From NCBI GenBank assembly GCA_011050675.1, contig DRFI01000018.1:62001-126000 (forward strand): a stretch of 64,000 bases of DNA, read 5' to 3'. Each line of letters opens with the position of its first letter. Within the stretch, counting starts at the first letter, position 1. The DNA comes from Maribacter sp. (GTDB lineage: Bacteria > Bacteroidota > Bacteroidia > Flavobacteriales > Flavobacteriaceae). Under the pieces are notes generated by a model. The model was not told the origin of the DNA, made no database searches, and saw only the letters and a list, made by a program, of their open reading frames with translations. The translations under genes and the position numbers were made by a program. This document shows, piece after piece, positions 56,068 through 64,000 of the stretch.

Positions 56068-58221
56068 TTAAAGATTATCTAGTTGATTATCATTCTTATT
56101 ATCACTTATGGTCCAAAAGAAACCTACGAAAAAGAAGCGGTCAGCGGCTGGGGTAATTGCTCTACGATCAAATATCCCATTAGTATTTGCCTCATTGGCA
56201 TATTGATATCCATTTATATTTTGGGTTCCTAAAACATTGCTTATAGAGAAATACAAAATCTTTTGTGGACTCATTAAATAGGCGTAATTAAAGTTTAAAG
56301 AATGGAAGTTTTTAGCTTGTTCGGTTAAAAAACCTCTTTTGTTGGGATTGGTGTAGTTACGCCCTGAAGCAAAATTGTAACTCAGTCCGGCTTGACTTTT
56401 CCAATCTTCGATCCAACATTTTAAAACTATAGATGCATTATGTGTAGAAGCGAAATTAGGTGTGGCTTTAGTAGGATAATTTTGAAAATCCCTTTCAGTA
56501 TCTAGGTAAGAGTAAGACAACCAATACTCTGTGTTTTTAATTGATTTGTTATCCCTCCAGAAAATATCTAGACCTTTTGCATAACCATTGCCTGAATTGG
56601 AATATGAGGAGATAGGAAGTGCTACTGGAGTGTCATACTTTACTAAATCATTATAATCTTTGTAATAAGCCTCGGCTCTAAATATTTGCTTGTTTTTTAC
56701 GTATTGATAGTTGGCTATGTAATGAGTAGTATTTTCAGCAGTAAAATTAGTGTCGTATTTTAAATACTCATTTTTCGGATTTTGAAAGAACTTACCATAT
56801 GCCAATGAAAATTGAGAATTTTCACCAGATTTATAGGCTAAAGATATTCTTGGCGATAGGTTGAATTCTTGCAATAATTCAGAGTATTCTCCTCTTAATC
56901 CAATTTTAGTAGCTAATTTTTTTGAAAAGAAAATGTCCGTTTCAACGAAACTACTTAGAATATTGTTATCAAAAGTATACAGTCTATCAATACTTGAATC
57001 CCTATAATTTTCCGAAAAGTTTGTGATAAAATATTCAGCTCCAAAGCTTAATTTATATCGACTAGAAAAGTACTTGTTTAAAGTAGTCTTAAGGTGAGCC
57101 GAATTTTCAATATCAGTGATTTCTGCCAAACTATAGTTTATTTCAGAATAATCATTTGCAAAGCTAACTCCGCTAACAATGCTCCAATCTTTTTTTAAGA
57201 AATCTTTATAAGATGAATTTACATATAGGTTCTTGTTTTTTAATCCAAATCTAATACCGTCTATTTCATTTATATCTTTTTGGGTGAGATCAAAATTAAC
57301 GGCACTGTAAGCACTATAGACCTTTAATAATGCATCATTGTTGAACTTGTATCTATATACTGCTTCACCAGACAAAGACGCTACAGGCTTATGCCAATCG
57401 TTATCGTCTGAATAAATTTTTTGGTAAGGTGTTAAATTAATGTAAGATATATTTAAACTCAAAGAACTGTTTTTCCATTTTTGAGTATTGCCAAGACCCA
57501 CACCTACTGACATTATTGAGATTTCTGTTTTCTCTTCTTGTGGTTCGTCTATGCTAGTCAATAATAAGACACTGGACAGTGCCTGACCGTATTCGGCAGA
57601 ATAACCACCTGTTGAAAATGTTATGCCTTTAAATAAAAATGGAGATAACCTGCCTCTAGTAGGAATATTATTGGTAGAAGGAGAGTAAGGTGTAAACACA
57701 CGCATGCCATCAACGAAAATTTGCGTTTCTTCTGCATCCCCACCTCTAACGAATAACCGACCATCTTCAGCAACATTAGAAGTACCCGGTAAGGTTTGTA
57801 GTGCTCCAACAAAATCACCAAGTGCACCTGCTGTTGTTACAATATCCAATGGTTTAAGAGCGGTAACTTTTGCATTGTCGCCTGCATTGAATGTGCCGGC
57901 ATTTACGGTAACAGCATCTAAGGTATTTACATCATCTTTTAGTTTAATAATTATATTGTTAAAGAAGTTAATCTCTGCAGATTTGGAATAGGTCTCAAAA
58001 GAAATTGATGATACTATTAATGTCTGTTCACCTTGTTCTTCAGTTTCAAAAGAGAAAAGTCCATTTTCACTAGTTGCTGTACCGTCATAAGTGCCTTCTA
58101 AATATACATTTGCACCCATTATAGGAATTCCTTGATTGTCAATAACCTTTCCATATACTGTTGTTTGTGAAATCAGGTTTACATGGATTAGGGTAAATAG
58201 TAGTAGCGATAAAGCTTTCAT
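56068..58221 (-). CDS. TonB-dependent outer-membrane receptor with carboxypeptidase-regulatory-like domain
   Basis: 717 residues. Signal peptide (to about 19, LISQ), CarboxypepD_reg-like domain (about 20-95, VIDNQGIPIMGANVYLEG), TonB plug with TLPGTSNVAEDGRLFVRGGDAEETQIFVDGM (about 140-175), and a beta-barrel with many alternating aromatic strands. It is not a SusC homologue: it is shorter and has no SusD partner. The closest fit is the siderophore/metal-type receptors of flavobacteria, but the ligand is unknown. A small exported TPR-like protein follows. The C-terminus ends with a polar tail beyond FFWTI. Confidence 0.88.
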   Translation of the reverse strand: MKALSLLLFTLIHVNLISQTTVYGKVIDNQGIPIMGANVYLEGTYDGTATSENGLFSFETEEQGEQTLIVSSISFETYSKSAEINFFNNIIIKLKDDVNTLDAVTVNAGTFNAGDNAKVTALKPLDIVTTAGALGDFVGALQTLPGTSNVAEDGRLFVRGGDAEETQIFVDGMRVFTPYSPSTNNIPTRGRLSPFLFKGITFSTGGYSAEYGQALSSVLLLTSIDEPQEEKTEISIMSVGVGLGNTQKWKNSSLSLNISYINLTPYQKIYSDDNDWHKPVASLSGEAVYRYKFNNDALLKVYSAYSAVNFDLTQKDINEIDGIRFGLKNKNLYVNSSYKDFLKKDWSIVSGVSFANDYSEINYSLAEITDIENSAHLKTTLNKYFSSRYKLSFGAEYFITNFSENYRDSSIDRLYTFDNNILSSFVETDIFFSKKLATKIGLRGEYSELLQEFNLSPRISLAYKSGENSQFSLAYGKFFQNPKNEYLKYDTNFTAENTTHYIANYQYVKNKQIFRAEAYYKDYNDLVKYDTPVALPISSYSNSGNGYAKGLDIFWRDNKSIKNTEYWLSYSYLDTERDFQNYPTKATPNFASTHNASIVLKCWIEDWKSQAGLSYNFASGRNYTNPNKRGFLTEQAKNFHSLNFNYAYLMSPQKILYFSISNVLGTQNINGYQYANEANTNGIFDRRAITPAADRFFFVGFFWTISDNKNDNQLDNL

Positions 58222-58476
58222 TGTTAGCTATGTTTTGATTGATATCGCAAATATGGATGGTAATTGAAGCTTTAAAGAAACTGGTTTTCTGAATTGTCGA
58301 AATTGTAAACTGAACTGTAATTAACTGCCGAAATCGATTATGTGTATCGGGTAATTATTAACATAAATATGGTAAGAAACGAAAGTTATAAACGACATAA
58401 TGGCTTTAAATTTGCCTGTTTATTTTTTTGATTTAATCACTTTATTTTAGGTGTAAAATTTGTTGAATAATATATT

Positions 58477-59676
58477 ATGGATACTATAAAATCAAATAAA
58501 AGAGCATTGTTTGCTTTAGCTATCGGAGGCTTTGGTATTGGTCTTACTGAGTTTGTTATTATGGGAATATTGACCGAGGTATCTGGTTCTTTGGGTATTA
58601 CTATACCTCAAGCCGGTCATTTTATTGCGGCTTATGCATTAGGAGTGGTAGTTGGCGCGCCATTATTAACTGGGTTCGGGTCTAAACTTAGCCCTAAAAA
58701 AATGTTGTTCTTACTAATGATCTGGTTTACGGTTTTTAATACCTTGTCAGGTCTTGCTACGGGGTATAAGAGTTTATTATTCTTAAGATTCTTATCGGGA
58801 ATTCCTCATGGAGCTTTCTTTGGTATAGGGGCTGTAGTCGCTACTAAACTTGCAAAAAAGGGTAAGGCGGCGCAAGCTATTTCAATTATGTTTTCTGGAC
58901 TTACGGTTGCAAATGTTATTGGTGTACCTATTGGAACTTATTTAGGTCAGCAATTTAGCTGGAGTGTCTCTTTTTACTTAGTAGGTTTTGTTGGTTTATT
59001 GGCGTTGGGCAGTATTTATTTGTGGATGCCAAAAATTGAAGTAGAGGAAAAGGAACAAAAGGTGTCTATTTCTCAAGGCTTAAAAAATACAGAGCTATGG
59101 GCATTAATTGCATTGACAACTATTGGAACTGGTGGGTTCTTTGCTTGGTATAGTTATGTAGCTCCTTTGATTACTGATGTAGCTGGTTTGCCTAATCATT
59201 TTGTTGGGTATGCAATGATGTTAGCTGGTTTAGGAATGGTAGTCGGAAACTTTTTAGGAGCTAAAATGGCAGAGCTGTTTTCACCATTAAAAGCTGTAAT
59301 AGTTAGTTTATCTATCATGAGCGTTATCTTATTAATGAATATGTTTATAGCCACTAATCCTTATTTATTAATGGTTATGACCTTTATAATTGGAGCCATA
59401 TCATTCACGGTAGCAACTCCTATACAAATGGCTATCATAAAAACTTCTAAAGGATCCGAAATGTTAGGTTCATCAATGAATCAAAGTGCATTTAACATGG
59501 GTAATGCATCTGGAGCATATTTGGCAGGTCTGCCAATTGCATTCGGTTACGGTATTGTTTATTCTAGTCTGGTAGGAGCTATACTGGCATTTTCTGGTGT
59601 AGCTATTGCAATCGCAATTTTAATAGTTAGAAAGAGAAAAGAAATTAAATACAAAAAAATGGCAATAAGTTGTTAG
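58477..59676 (+). CDS. MFS transporter of the DHA1/AraJ-like efflux family
   Basis: 399 residues with twelve predicted helices. The start RALFALAIGGFGIGLTEFVIMGILTEV and the loop GSKLSPKKMLF are typical of AraJ/YdhP-type permeases, which export sugars or drugs with protons. The length and helix pattern fit the DHA1 subgroup. Divergent from the TonB receptor with a 255-base gap. A strong terminator follows at 59695-59729. Substrate not predictable. Confidence 0.85.
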   Translation: MDTIKSNKRALFALAIGGFGIGLTEFVIMGILTEVSGSLGITIPQAGHFIAAYALGVVVGAPLLTGFGSKLSPKKMLFLLMIWFTVFNTLSGLATGYKSLLFLRFLSGIPHGAFFGIGAVVATKLAKKGKAAQAISIMFSGLTVANVIGVPIGTYLGQQFSWSVSFYLVGFVGLLALGSIYLWMPKIEVEEKEQKVSISQGLKNTELWALIALTTIGTGGFFAWYSYVAPLITDVAGLPNHFVGYAMMLAGLGMVVGNFLGAKMAELFSPLKAVIVSLSIMSVILLMNMFIATNPYLLMVMTFIIGAISFTVATPIQMAIIKTSKGSEMLGSSMNQSAFNMGNASGAYLAGLPIAFGYGIVYSSLVGAILAFSGVAIAIAILIVRKRKEIKYKKMAISC

Positions 59677-59694
59677 TATTTAATGCTTCATAAT

Positions 59695-59729
59695 AAAAAA
59701 AGGAGCTTATACTATAAGTTCCTTTTTTT
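59695..59729 (+). terminator. Terminator after the MFS transporter gene
   Basis: A 16-bp stem with one G-U closes a 3-nt loop; the 3' arm ends in a T-run. It lies 19 bases after the stop of the transporter gene. Confidence 0.85.
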
Positions 59730-59878
59730 ATACCTTATAATTTCGAGTACTTAAATTATTTATTTTTCTTATTTCCTTAGAATCAAGAGGTTTTGATGTT
59801 AAATTTTTTAAATTACGTAGTTCGTCGGTAATTTTATTCCTTTTGTCGCGTTCTTAGTTAACCAAAACCTACAATGCT

Positions 59879-61147
59879 GTGTCACGTACCAAACTATTTC
59901 TTGGAGCCATTATAATGGTTCTATTACTTTTTGTCCTTACGGCTTCTTCTTTTAAGCCAGAACATTCTAAAGCGATTATCTCTGATCCTAACCCTGTTAA
60001 AACTCTTGCGGAGAAAAGGGAAATTAAATTATATAGCATACGTCAAAAAGCTTTAAATGAAGCTTTAATCGGTTATTTTGATAAGGCAATTAGATCTGGC
60101 GATATTGTTGGAGCAGGTGTAAGTATCGTAAGTGGCGATTCTGTCATTCTCTCCGATGGGTATGGAAAAAGGAGTTTTAATGGTAAAGACAACGTTGATG
60201 GTGAAACCTTATTTAGATTAGGTTCTATTTCAAAAGGATTCACCGGAGTTCTTGCAGCTAATTTAGAAAGTGAGGGTAAATTACATTTAGACGATAAGGT
60301 GGCAGATTATTTGCCGAATTTTCATTTTGGCGATAAACTGAATACTCAAAAAATAGAAGTAGCACATTTACTTTCGCACACAACCGGTACACCTTATCAT
60401 AGTTATACAGATTTGGTAGAAGCGGGTCTTGATATTTCATCTATAAGTGAAAAGTTCAATAAGGTAAATCCTATTAGTACGCCAGGAACCCAATACAGTT
60501 ACCAAAATGCTATGTTTTCTGTTTCACAAGAAGTAATGTTGAAAGCTACAGGAAAAAACATCCAGACATTATTGAACGATAAATTCTTTGAACCACTAGG
60601 AATGAGTTCTGTTTCTATGGATCATAAAACTTTAATAAATACAAAGAATATTGCTTTACCTCATATTAAAAGAGGGAATAGATGGAGAACTGTATTACCA
60701 AGGGATAATTATTATAATGCTATTGCTGCCGGTGGTATAAATGCGAACTCTATGGATATGGCAAAATGGATGAGATTTCTATTAGGTCATAATCCAGAAG
60801 TTATGTCTAAAGATGCTATGGCTCAAGTTTTTAAACCTTTTATTGAATTGAAGGGGCACAGTAAGTATTATCAAAAGTGGCCTGGTCATGTGAAATCTTC
60901 GTACGGTTTTGGTTGGAGAATACATACGATGAAAGAAAATGACACAGCAATGGAAGAAACTATTTGGCATCATGGAGGTAGTGTGAATAACTATAGAAAT
61001 GAAATAGCACTTTTCCCTGATTCTGATTTGGGTATTTGTGTTTTAATAAATGGTCCTTCTAAATTAATTAAAACAGTAATTCCAGATTTAAGAGCTATTA
61101 TTAAAAGTATTTACGAGCAAGAGATTGCAATAGCGACAAGTATGTAA
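59879..61147 (+). CDS. Serine hydrolase, class C beta-lactamase / penicillin-binding-protein-like family
   Basis: 422 residues. The nucleophile motif is Ser116-x-x-Lys119 (GSISKGF). The YxN element is in TQYSYQNAMF, and the third motif is HHGGSVNNY near residue 365. The N-terminus has one hydrophobic helix (about 5-23), a signal or anchor, so it acts in the periplasm. Family members include D-amino peptidases, esterases and beta-lactamase relatives. The start is GTG; the ATG at 59874 is out of frame. It stands alone, with a terminator just downstream. Confidence 0.87.
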   Translation: MSRTKLFLGAIIMVLLLFVLTASSFKPEHSKAIISDPNPVKTLAEKREIKLYSIRQKALNEALIGYFDKAIRSGDIVGAGVSIVSGDSVILSDGYGKRSFNGKDNVDGETLFRLGSISKGFTGVLAANLESEGKLHLDDKVADYLPNFHFGDKLNTQKIEVAHLLSHTTGTPYHSYTDLVEAGLDISSISEKFNKVNPISTPGTQYSYQNAMFSVSQEVMLKATGKNIQTLLNDKFFEPLGMSSVSMDHKTLINTKNIALPHIKRGNRWRTVLPRDNYYNAIAAGGINANSMDMAKWMRFLLGHNPEVMSKDAMAQVFKPFIELKGHSKYYQKWPGHVKSSYGFGWRIHTMKENDTAMEETIWHHGGSVNNYRNEIALFPDSDLGICVLINGPSKLIKTVIPDLRAIIKSIYEQEIAIATSM

Positions 61148-61188
61148 TTACTATATATACAGAGTAAATTTAAAAATATTAAATATAA

Positions 61189-61223
61189 AAAAAGCCCTTT
61201 AATCAATGATTAAAGGGCTTTTT
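61189..61223. terminator. Bidirectional terminator between the serine hydrolase gene and leuB
   Basis: A perfect 17-bp stem with a 1-base centre (so about a 3-5-nt loop in practice) is flanked by A and T runs. It serves the plus-strand hydrolase gene and the convergent leu transcript ending at 61240. Confidence 0.92.
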
Positions 61224-61239
61224 ACTTAAGGTATTGTTT

Positions 61240-62295
61240 TTAGATATTGCTAGCTAACCAATCGCCAACTTCACTAGTCTTATAACTTTTACCACCATCG
61301 GCAAGGTCTTCAGTAACGTAACCTTCAGCTAATGATTTGTTTACTACTCTTCTAATTTCTTCAGCTTCTTCGGTCATATTCATATCTTCAAAAAGCATTG
61401 CGGCAGAAAGAACGGTAGCTAATGGATTAGCAATGTCTTTACCTGCTGCTTGCGGATATGAACCGTGTATTGGCTCATATAAAGATACTTTGCTTCCTAC
61501 AGATGAAGAAGGCATTAATCCCATAGAACCTGCAATAACTGAAGCTTCATCGGTTAATATATCTCCAAATAGGTTAGCTGTAATGATTACATCATATCCT
61601 TTAGGCCATTGAATTAAACGCATTGCAACAGCGTCAATAAACTCATAAGAAACCTCTACTTCTGGATAGTCTTTTTCCATTGCTTGTACCGTTTCTCTCC
61701 ATAATCTAGAAGATTCTAAAACGTTGGCTTTATCAACACAACATAATTTTTTAGAACGTTTCATAGCGAATTCGAAGCCTTTTTTAGCTAATCTTTCTAT
61801 TTCAAAACGTTGGTAAGTCATGGTGTCAAATGCGGTATTGCCATCATCTTTTCTTCCACGTTCACCAAAATAGATACCACCCGTTAATTCTCTTAAAATG
61901 ATCAAGTCGGTACCTTCGATACGATCTCTTTTTAATGGAGATTTATCTATAAGTGAAGGAAAGGTAAATGTTGGTCTAACATTAGCGAATAAACCTAATT
62001 TTTGTCTCATTTTCAATAACCCCTGTTCTGGACGAACTTTTGCAGAAGGGTCATTGTCAAAACGAGGATGTCCAATAGCTCCAAAAAGTACAGCATCTGC
62101 ATTTGCACATATTTCATGTGTCTCATCTGGATAAGGCTCACCAACAGCATCAATTGCAGCTGCACCTGTAAGAGCAGGCTTCCAAGTAATATGATGTTCA
62201 TACTTTTTAGCAATGGCATCACATACTTTTACTGCTTGATCAATAACTTCAGGACCGATACCATCACCGGCTAATAAGGCAATATTTAATTTCAT
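61240..62295 (-). CDS. leuB: 3-isopropylmalate dehydrogenase
   Basis: 351 residues. The beginning MKLNIALLAGDGIGPEVIDQAV and the metal/NAD-binding YEPIHGSYPQAAGKDIANPLA are diagnostic. RLWRETVQAMEKDYPEVEVS and ITANLFGDILTDEAS are intact. It oxidises and decarboxylates 3-isopropylmalate in leucine synthesis. It follows leuA by 56 bases and ends at the palindromic terminator. Confidence 0.97.
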   Translation of the reverse strand: MKLNIALLAGDGIGPEVIDQAVKVCDAIAKKYEHHITWKPALTGAAAIDAVGEPYPDETHEICANADAVLFGAIGHPRFDNDPSAKVRPEQGLLKMRQKLGLFANVRPTFTFPSLIDKSPLKRDRIEGTDLIILRELTGGIYFGERGRKDDGNTAFDTMTYQRFEIERLAKKGFEFAMKRSKKLCCVDKANVLESSRLWRETVQAMEKDYPEVEVSYEFIDAVAMRLIQWPKGYDVIITANLFGDILTDEASVIAGSMGLMPSSSVGSKVSLYEPIHGSYPQAAGKDIANPLATVLSAAMLFEDMNMTEEAEEIRRVVNKSLAEGYVTEDLADGGKSYKTSEVGDWLASNI

Positions 62296-62351
62296 TCTAT
62301 TTGTTTCTATATTGCTAATATCTCATTATTATGAGGTATAAAGCAATTTGT

Positions 62352-63866
62352 TTAAATTATATTCAACATTTTCTCGGTCGCTTTAATAGCACTGACCGTT
62401 TGATCAGAATCCAATCCTCTAGAGGTAAATTCTTTTCCATCTAATTCCCAAGTAATTACTGTTTCACAAAGAGCATCTGATGTACTTCCAGGTGGTATTC
62501 TCACAGCATAATCTGTTAGTTTAGGTAATGTTTTTTTCTTTGTGATGTATACTTTTTTCAATGCATTCATAAAGGCATCATATTGTCCATCACCTTGAGC
62601 ATGAGCTTCATAAGTATTTCCATCTATTTCTACTGATAGCGTAGTGGAAGGCATTAATCCCATTGCATGGGTAAGAACATAAGATTTTACGAATACCTTT
62701 TGCTTATAATCCGCAGTATCCAAAACATCAGAAATAATAAAAGGGAGGTCGTCTTTTGTAACACGTTCCTTTTTATCTCCTAATTCTATAATACGAGCTG
62801 TAACTTTTTTTAATTCTTCGTTATTCAAAGTTAAACCAAGTTCTTGCAGATTTTTCTGAATATTGGCTTTACCTGACATTTTACCCAATGCATATTTGCG
62901 TTTTCTTCCAAAACGTTCTGGCATTAAGTCACTGAAATATAAGTTGTTTTTACTATCACCATCGGCATGAATACCGGCAGTTTGTGTAAATACATTATCA
63001 CCAACAATTGGTTTATTAGCAGGTATTGTTAAACCTGTAAAAGCGGATACCAATTTGCTTACCTTATATAGAGAAGTTTCGTTTACGCTAATTTCTACCT
63101 CAGGTAAGAAATCATTTATAACAGCAACGGCACTTGCCATAGGGGCGTTACCAGCTCTTTCTCCCATTCCGTTTACCGTTAGGTGTAGACCATGGCAACC
63201 TGCTTTTACAGCTTCCATTACATTGGCAACACCTAAATCATAATCGTTATGTCCATGAAAATCGAAATGTAATTTCGGAAATTTCTGTACTATTTCAGAA
63301 AGGTATGCATACGTTTCTGTGTGTGTAAGTATACCTAATGTATCTGGTAATAATATCCTTTTTACATTTTGAGTTGATAAGAATTCTAAAAATTCAAAAA
63401 CATATTCTTTTGAATTTCGCATTCCATTACTCCAATCTTCTAAATAGACATTATTGATTATGCCTCGTTCTGTAGCTTTATTAAAAATTTCAGCAATCTC
63501 AGTGAAGTGTTGTTTTGGAGTTTTCTTTAACTGATGTTCTAAATGATTTAAAGAACCTTTAGTCAACAAGTTTTGTGAAATGGCTCCAGATTGCTTCATC
63601 CAATCTAAAGAAATACCACCGTCAACAAACGTAAGAACTTCTACACGTTCAAGGTATCCCTTGGTTGCTGCCCATTCAGTTATTTTTTGAACAGCTTCAA
63701 GCTCGCCGTCAGAGACGCGAGCCGATGCTACTTCTATACGATCAACCTTAAGTTCATCTAATAGAAGTTTTGCCAAAGTAAGTTTTTCGGATGCAGAAAA
63801 GGATACACCTGAGGTTTGTTCACCATCCCTAAGGGTGGTATCCATTATTTCCAATTTTCTTTTCAT
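62352..63866 (-). CDS. leuA: 2-isopropylmalate synthase-family enzyme (LeuA/CimA type)
   Basis: 504 residues. The catalytic start EIMDTTLRDGEQTSGVSFS, the metal-binding HFDFHGHNDYDLGVANV and the C-terminal regulatory domain (about 375-504, with the VKSYVLTHAMGLMPSTTLSVE start) are visible. It condenses 2-oxoisovalerate with acetyl-CoA for leucine synthesis. Sequences of this kind also include citramalate synthases, so the acceptor could be pyruvate, but the place between leuD and leuB favours leucine. It is 30 bases after leuD. Confidence 0.9.
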   Translation of the reverse strand: MKRKLEIMDTTLRDGEQTSGVSFSASEKLTLAKLLLDELKVDRIEVASARVSDGELEAVQKITEWAATKGYLERVEVLTFVDGGISLDWMKQSGAISQNLLTKGSLNHLEHQLKKTPKQHFTEIAEIFNKATERGIINNVYLEDWSNGMRNSKEYVFEFLEFLSTQNVKRILLPDTLGILTHTETYAYLSEIVQKFPKLHFDFHGHNDYDLGVANVMEAVKAGCHGLHLTVNGMGERAGNAPMASAVAVINDFLPEVEISVNETSLYKVSKLVSAFTGLTIPANKPIVGDNVFTQTAGIHADGDSKNNLYFSDLMPERFGRKRKYALGKMSGKANIQKNLQELGLTLNNEELKKVTARIIELGDKKERVTKDDLPFIISDVLDTADYKQKVFVKSYVLTHAMGLMPSTTLSVEIDGNTYEAHAQGDGQYDAFMNALKKVYITKKKTLPKLTDYAVRIPPGSTSDALCETVITWELDGKEFTSRGLDSDQTVSAIKATEKMLNII

Positions 63867-63896
63867 TAGTGTTCTTACGTTAAATGAAAACTTGGA

Positions 63897-64000
63897 TTAT
63901 AGTGGTGTGTTTTCTGCGAAAGTTTCGATGTCTTTTTTGATGTTCAATAAATAATCGATATCATCAAAGCCGTTTAGCATGTTATTTTTCTTGTAACCGT
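63897..64000 (-). CDS. leuD: 3-isopropylmalate dehydratase small subunit, 3' end (partial)
   Basis: The minus strand from the right edge to the stop codon at 63897-63899 reads an open frame with NGFDDIDYLL, the characteristic LeuD C-terminal motif, about 33 codons before the stop. The rest of the gene lies beyond the window. It is followed by leuA after 30 bases, so leuD-leuA-leuB are one transcript, presumably with leuC upstream. Confidence 0.85.
   Translation of the reverse strand, partial: GYKKNNMLNGFDDIDYLLNIKKDIETFAENTPL

Noticed and set aside
1..64000. tRNA, rRNA, CRISPR, insertion sequences, prophage or integron features
   Set aside because: I looked for the T-loop GGTTCGA pattern, repeated spacers, transposase-like frames and terminal inverted repeats and saw none. 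A proper search may still find a tRNA I missed.

Overview
The window is chromosomal DNA from a member of the Bacteroidota, almost certainly a flavobacterium of the family Flavobacteriaceae. The evidence is low GC content, SusC/SusD outer-membrane glycan import genes, a hybrid two-component regulator, promoters of the TTG-N17-23-TAnnTTTG type, few Shine-Dalgarno sites, and gene orders I associate with marine flavobacteria. The genus cannot be resolved by eye. I see no rRNA, tRNA, insertion sequence, prophage or CRISPR array. Almost everything is core or niche metabolism.

Layout. (1) 282-1253: an AstE/AspA-type zinc hydrolase. (2) 1428-14564, minus strand: a compact xylan-utilisation locus. In order of transcription it holds SusC, SusD, a 1387-residue hybrid two-component sensor, a GH10 xylanase lipoprotein, a GPH-family symporter and a cytoplasmic GH43. 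Surface capture, periplasmic cleavage, inner-membrane import and final hydrolysis are all present. (3) 14957-18413, plus strand: a DUF255 lipoprotein and a KdnA-like sugar aminotransferase, probably for 8-amino-Kdo. (4) 18418-25049, minus strand: a tight run tpx-dgkA-ftsK-lolA-lptF/G-ribB of envelope and cell-division genes, preceded at 25171-26437 by a peroxiredoxin, a thioredoxin and a small protein. (5) 26654-34818: NhaC antiporter, a Cys/Met-type PLP enzyme divergent from an Lrp regulator, lpd, an acyltransferase, an FMN reductase and tilS. (6) 34815-41867: DsbD, penicillin acylase family, ComM/YifB and two unfamiliar minus-strand genes. (7) 42082-45585: an NRAMP-fold transporter with altered metal-site motifs, followed by pxpA-pxpB-pxpC (5-oxoprolinase). 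(8) 45607-53591: the isoleucine/valine operon ilvD-ilvB-methyltransferase-ilvN-ilvC-ilvA. (9) 53686-61147: a GapN-like dehydrogenase, a TonB receptor with a small TPR-like partner, an MFS exporter and a serine hydrolase. (10) 61240-64000, minus strand: leuB, leuA and the 3' end of leuD.

The most interesting signal is non-coding. The ilv operon is preceded by what reads as a complete leader-peptide transcription attenuator. It has a promoter at 45607-45638 and an 18-codon leader peptide (45654-45710) with a Val-Val-Ile-Val-Ile run. Downstream are mutually exclusive 1:2, 2:3 and 3:4 RNA hairpins, the last a terminator with a U-run. The peptide's stop codon lies inside segment 2, exactly as the classical enterobacterial model requires. 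Other items worth a second look are the NRAMP-like gene beside pxpABC, the RibB whose GTP cyclohydrolase II half has lost its zinc cysteines, the methyltransferase inside the ilv operon, the GapN homologue with a displaced catalytic glutamate, and a small protein that looks like a zinc knuckle fused to a PD-(D/E)xK nuclease-like fold.
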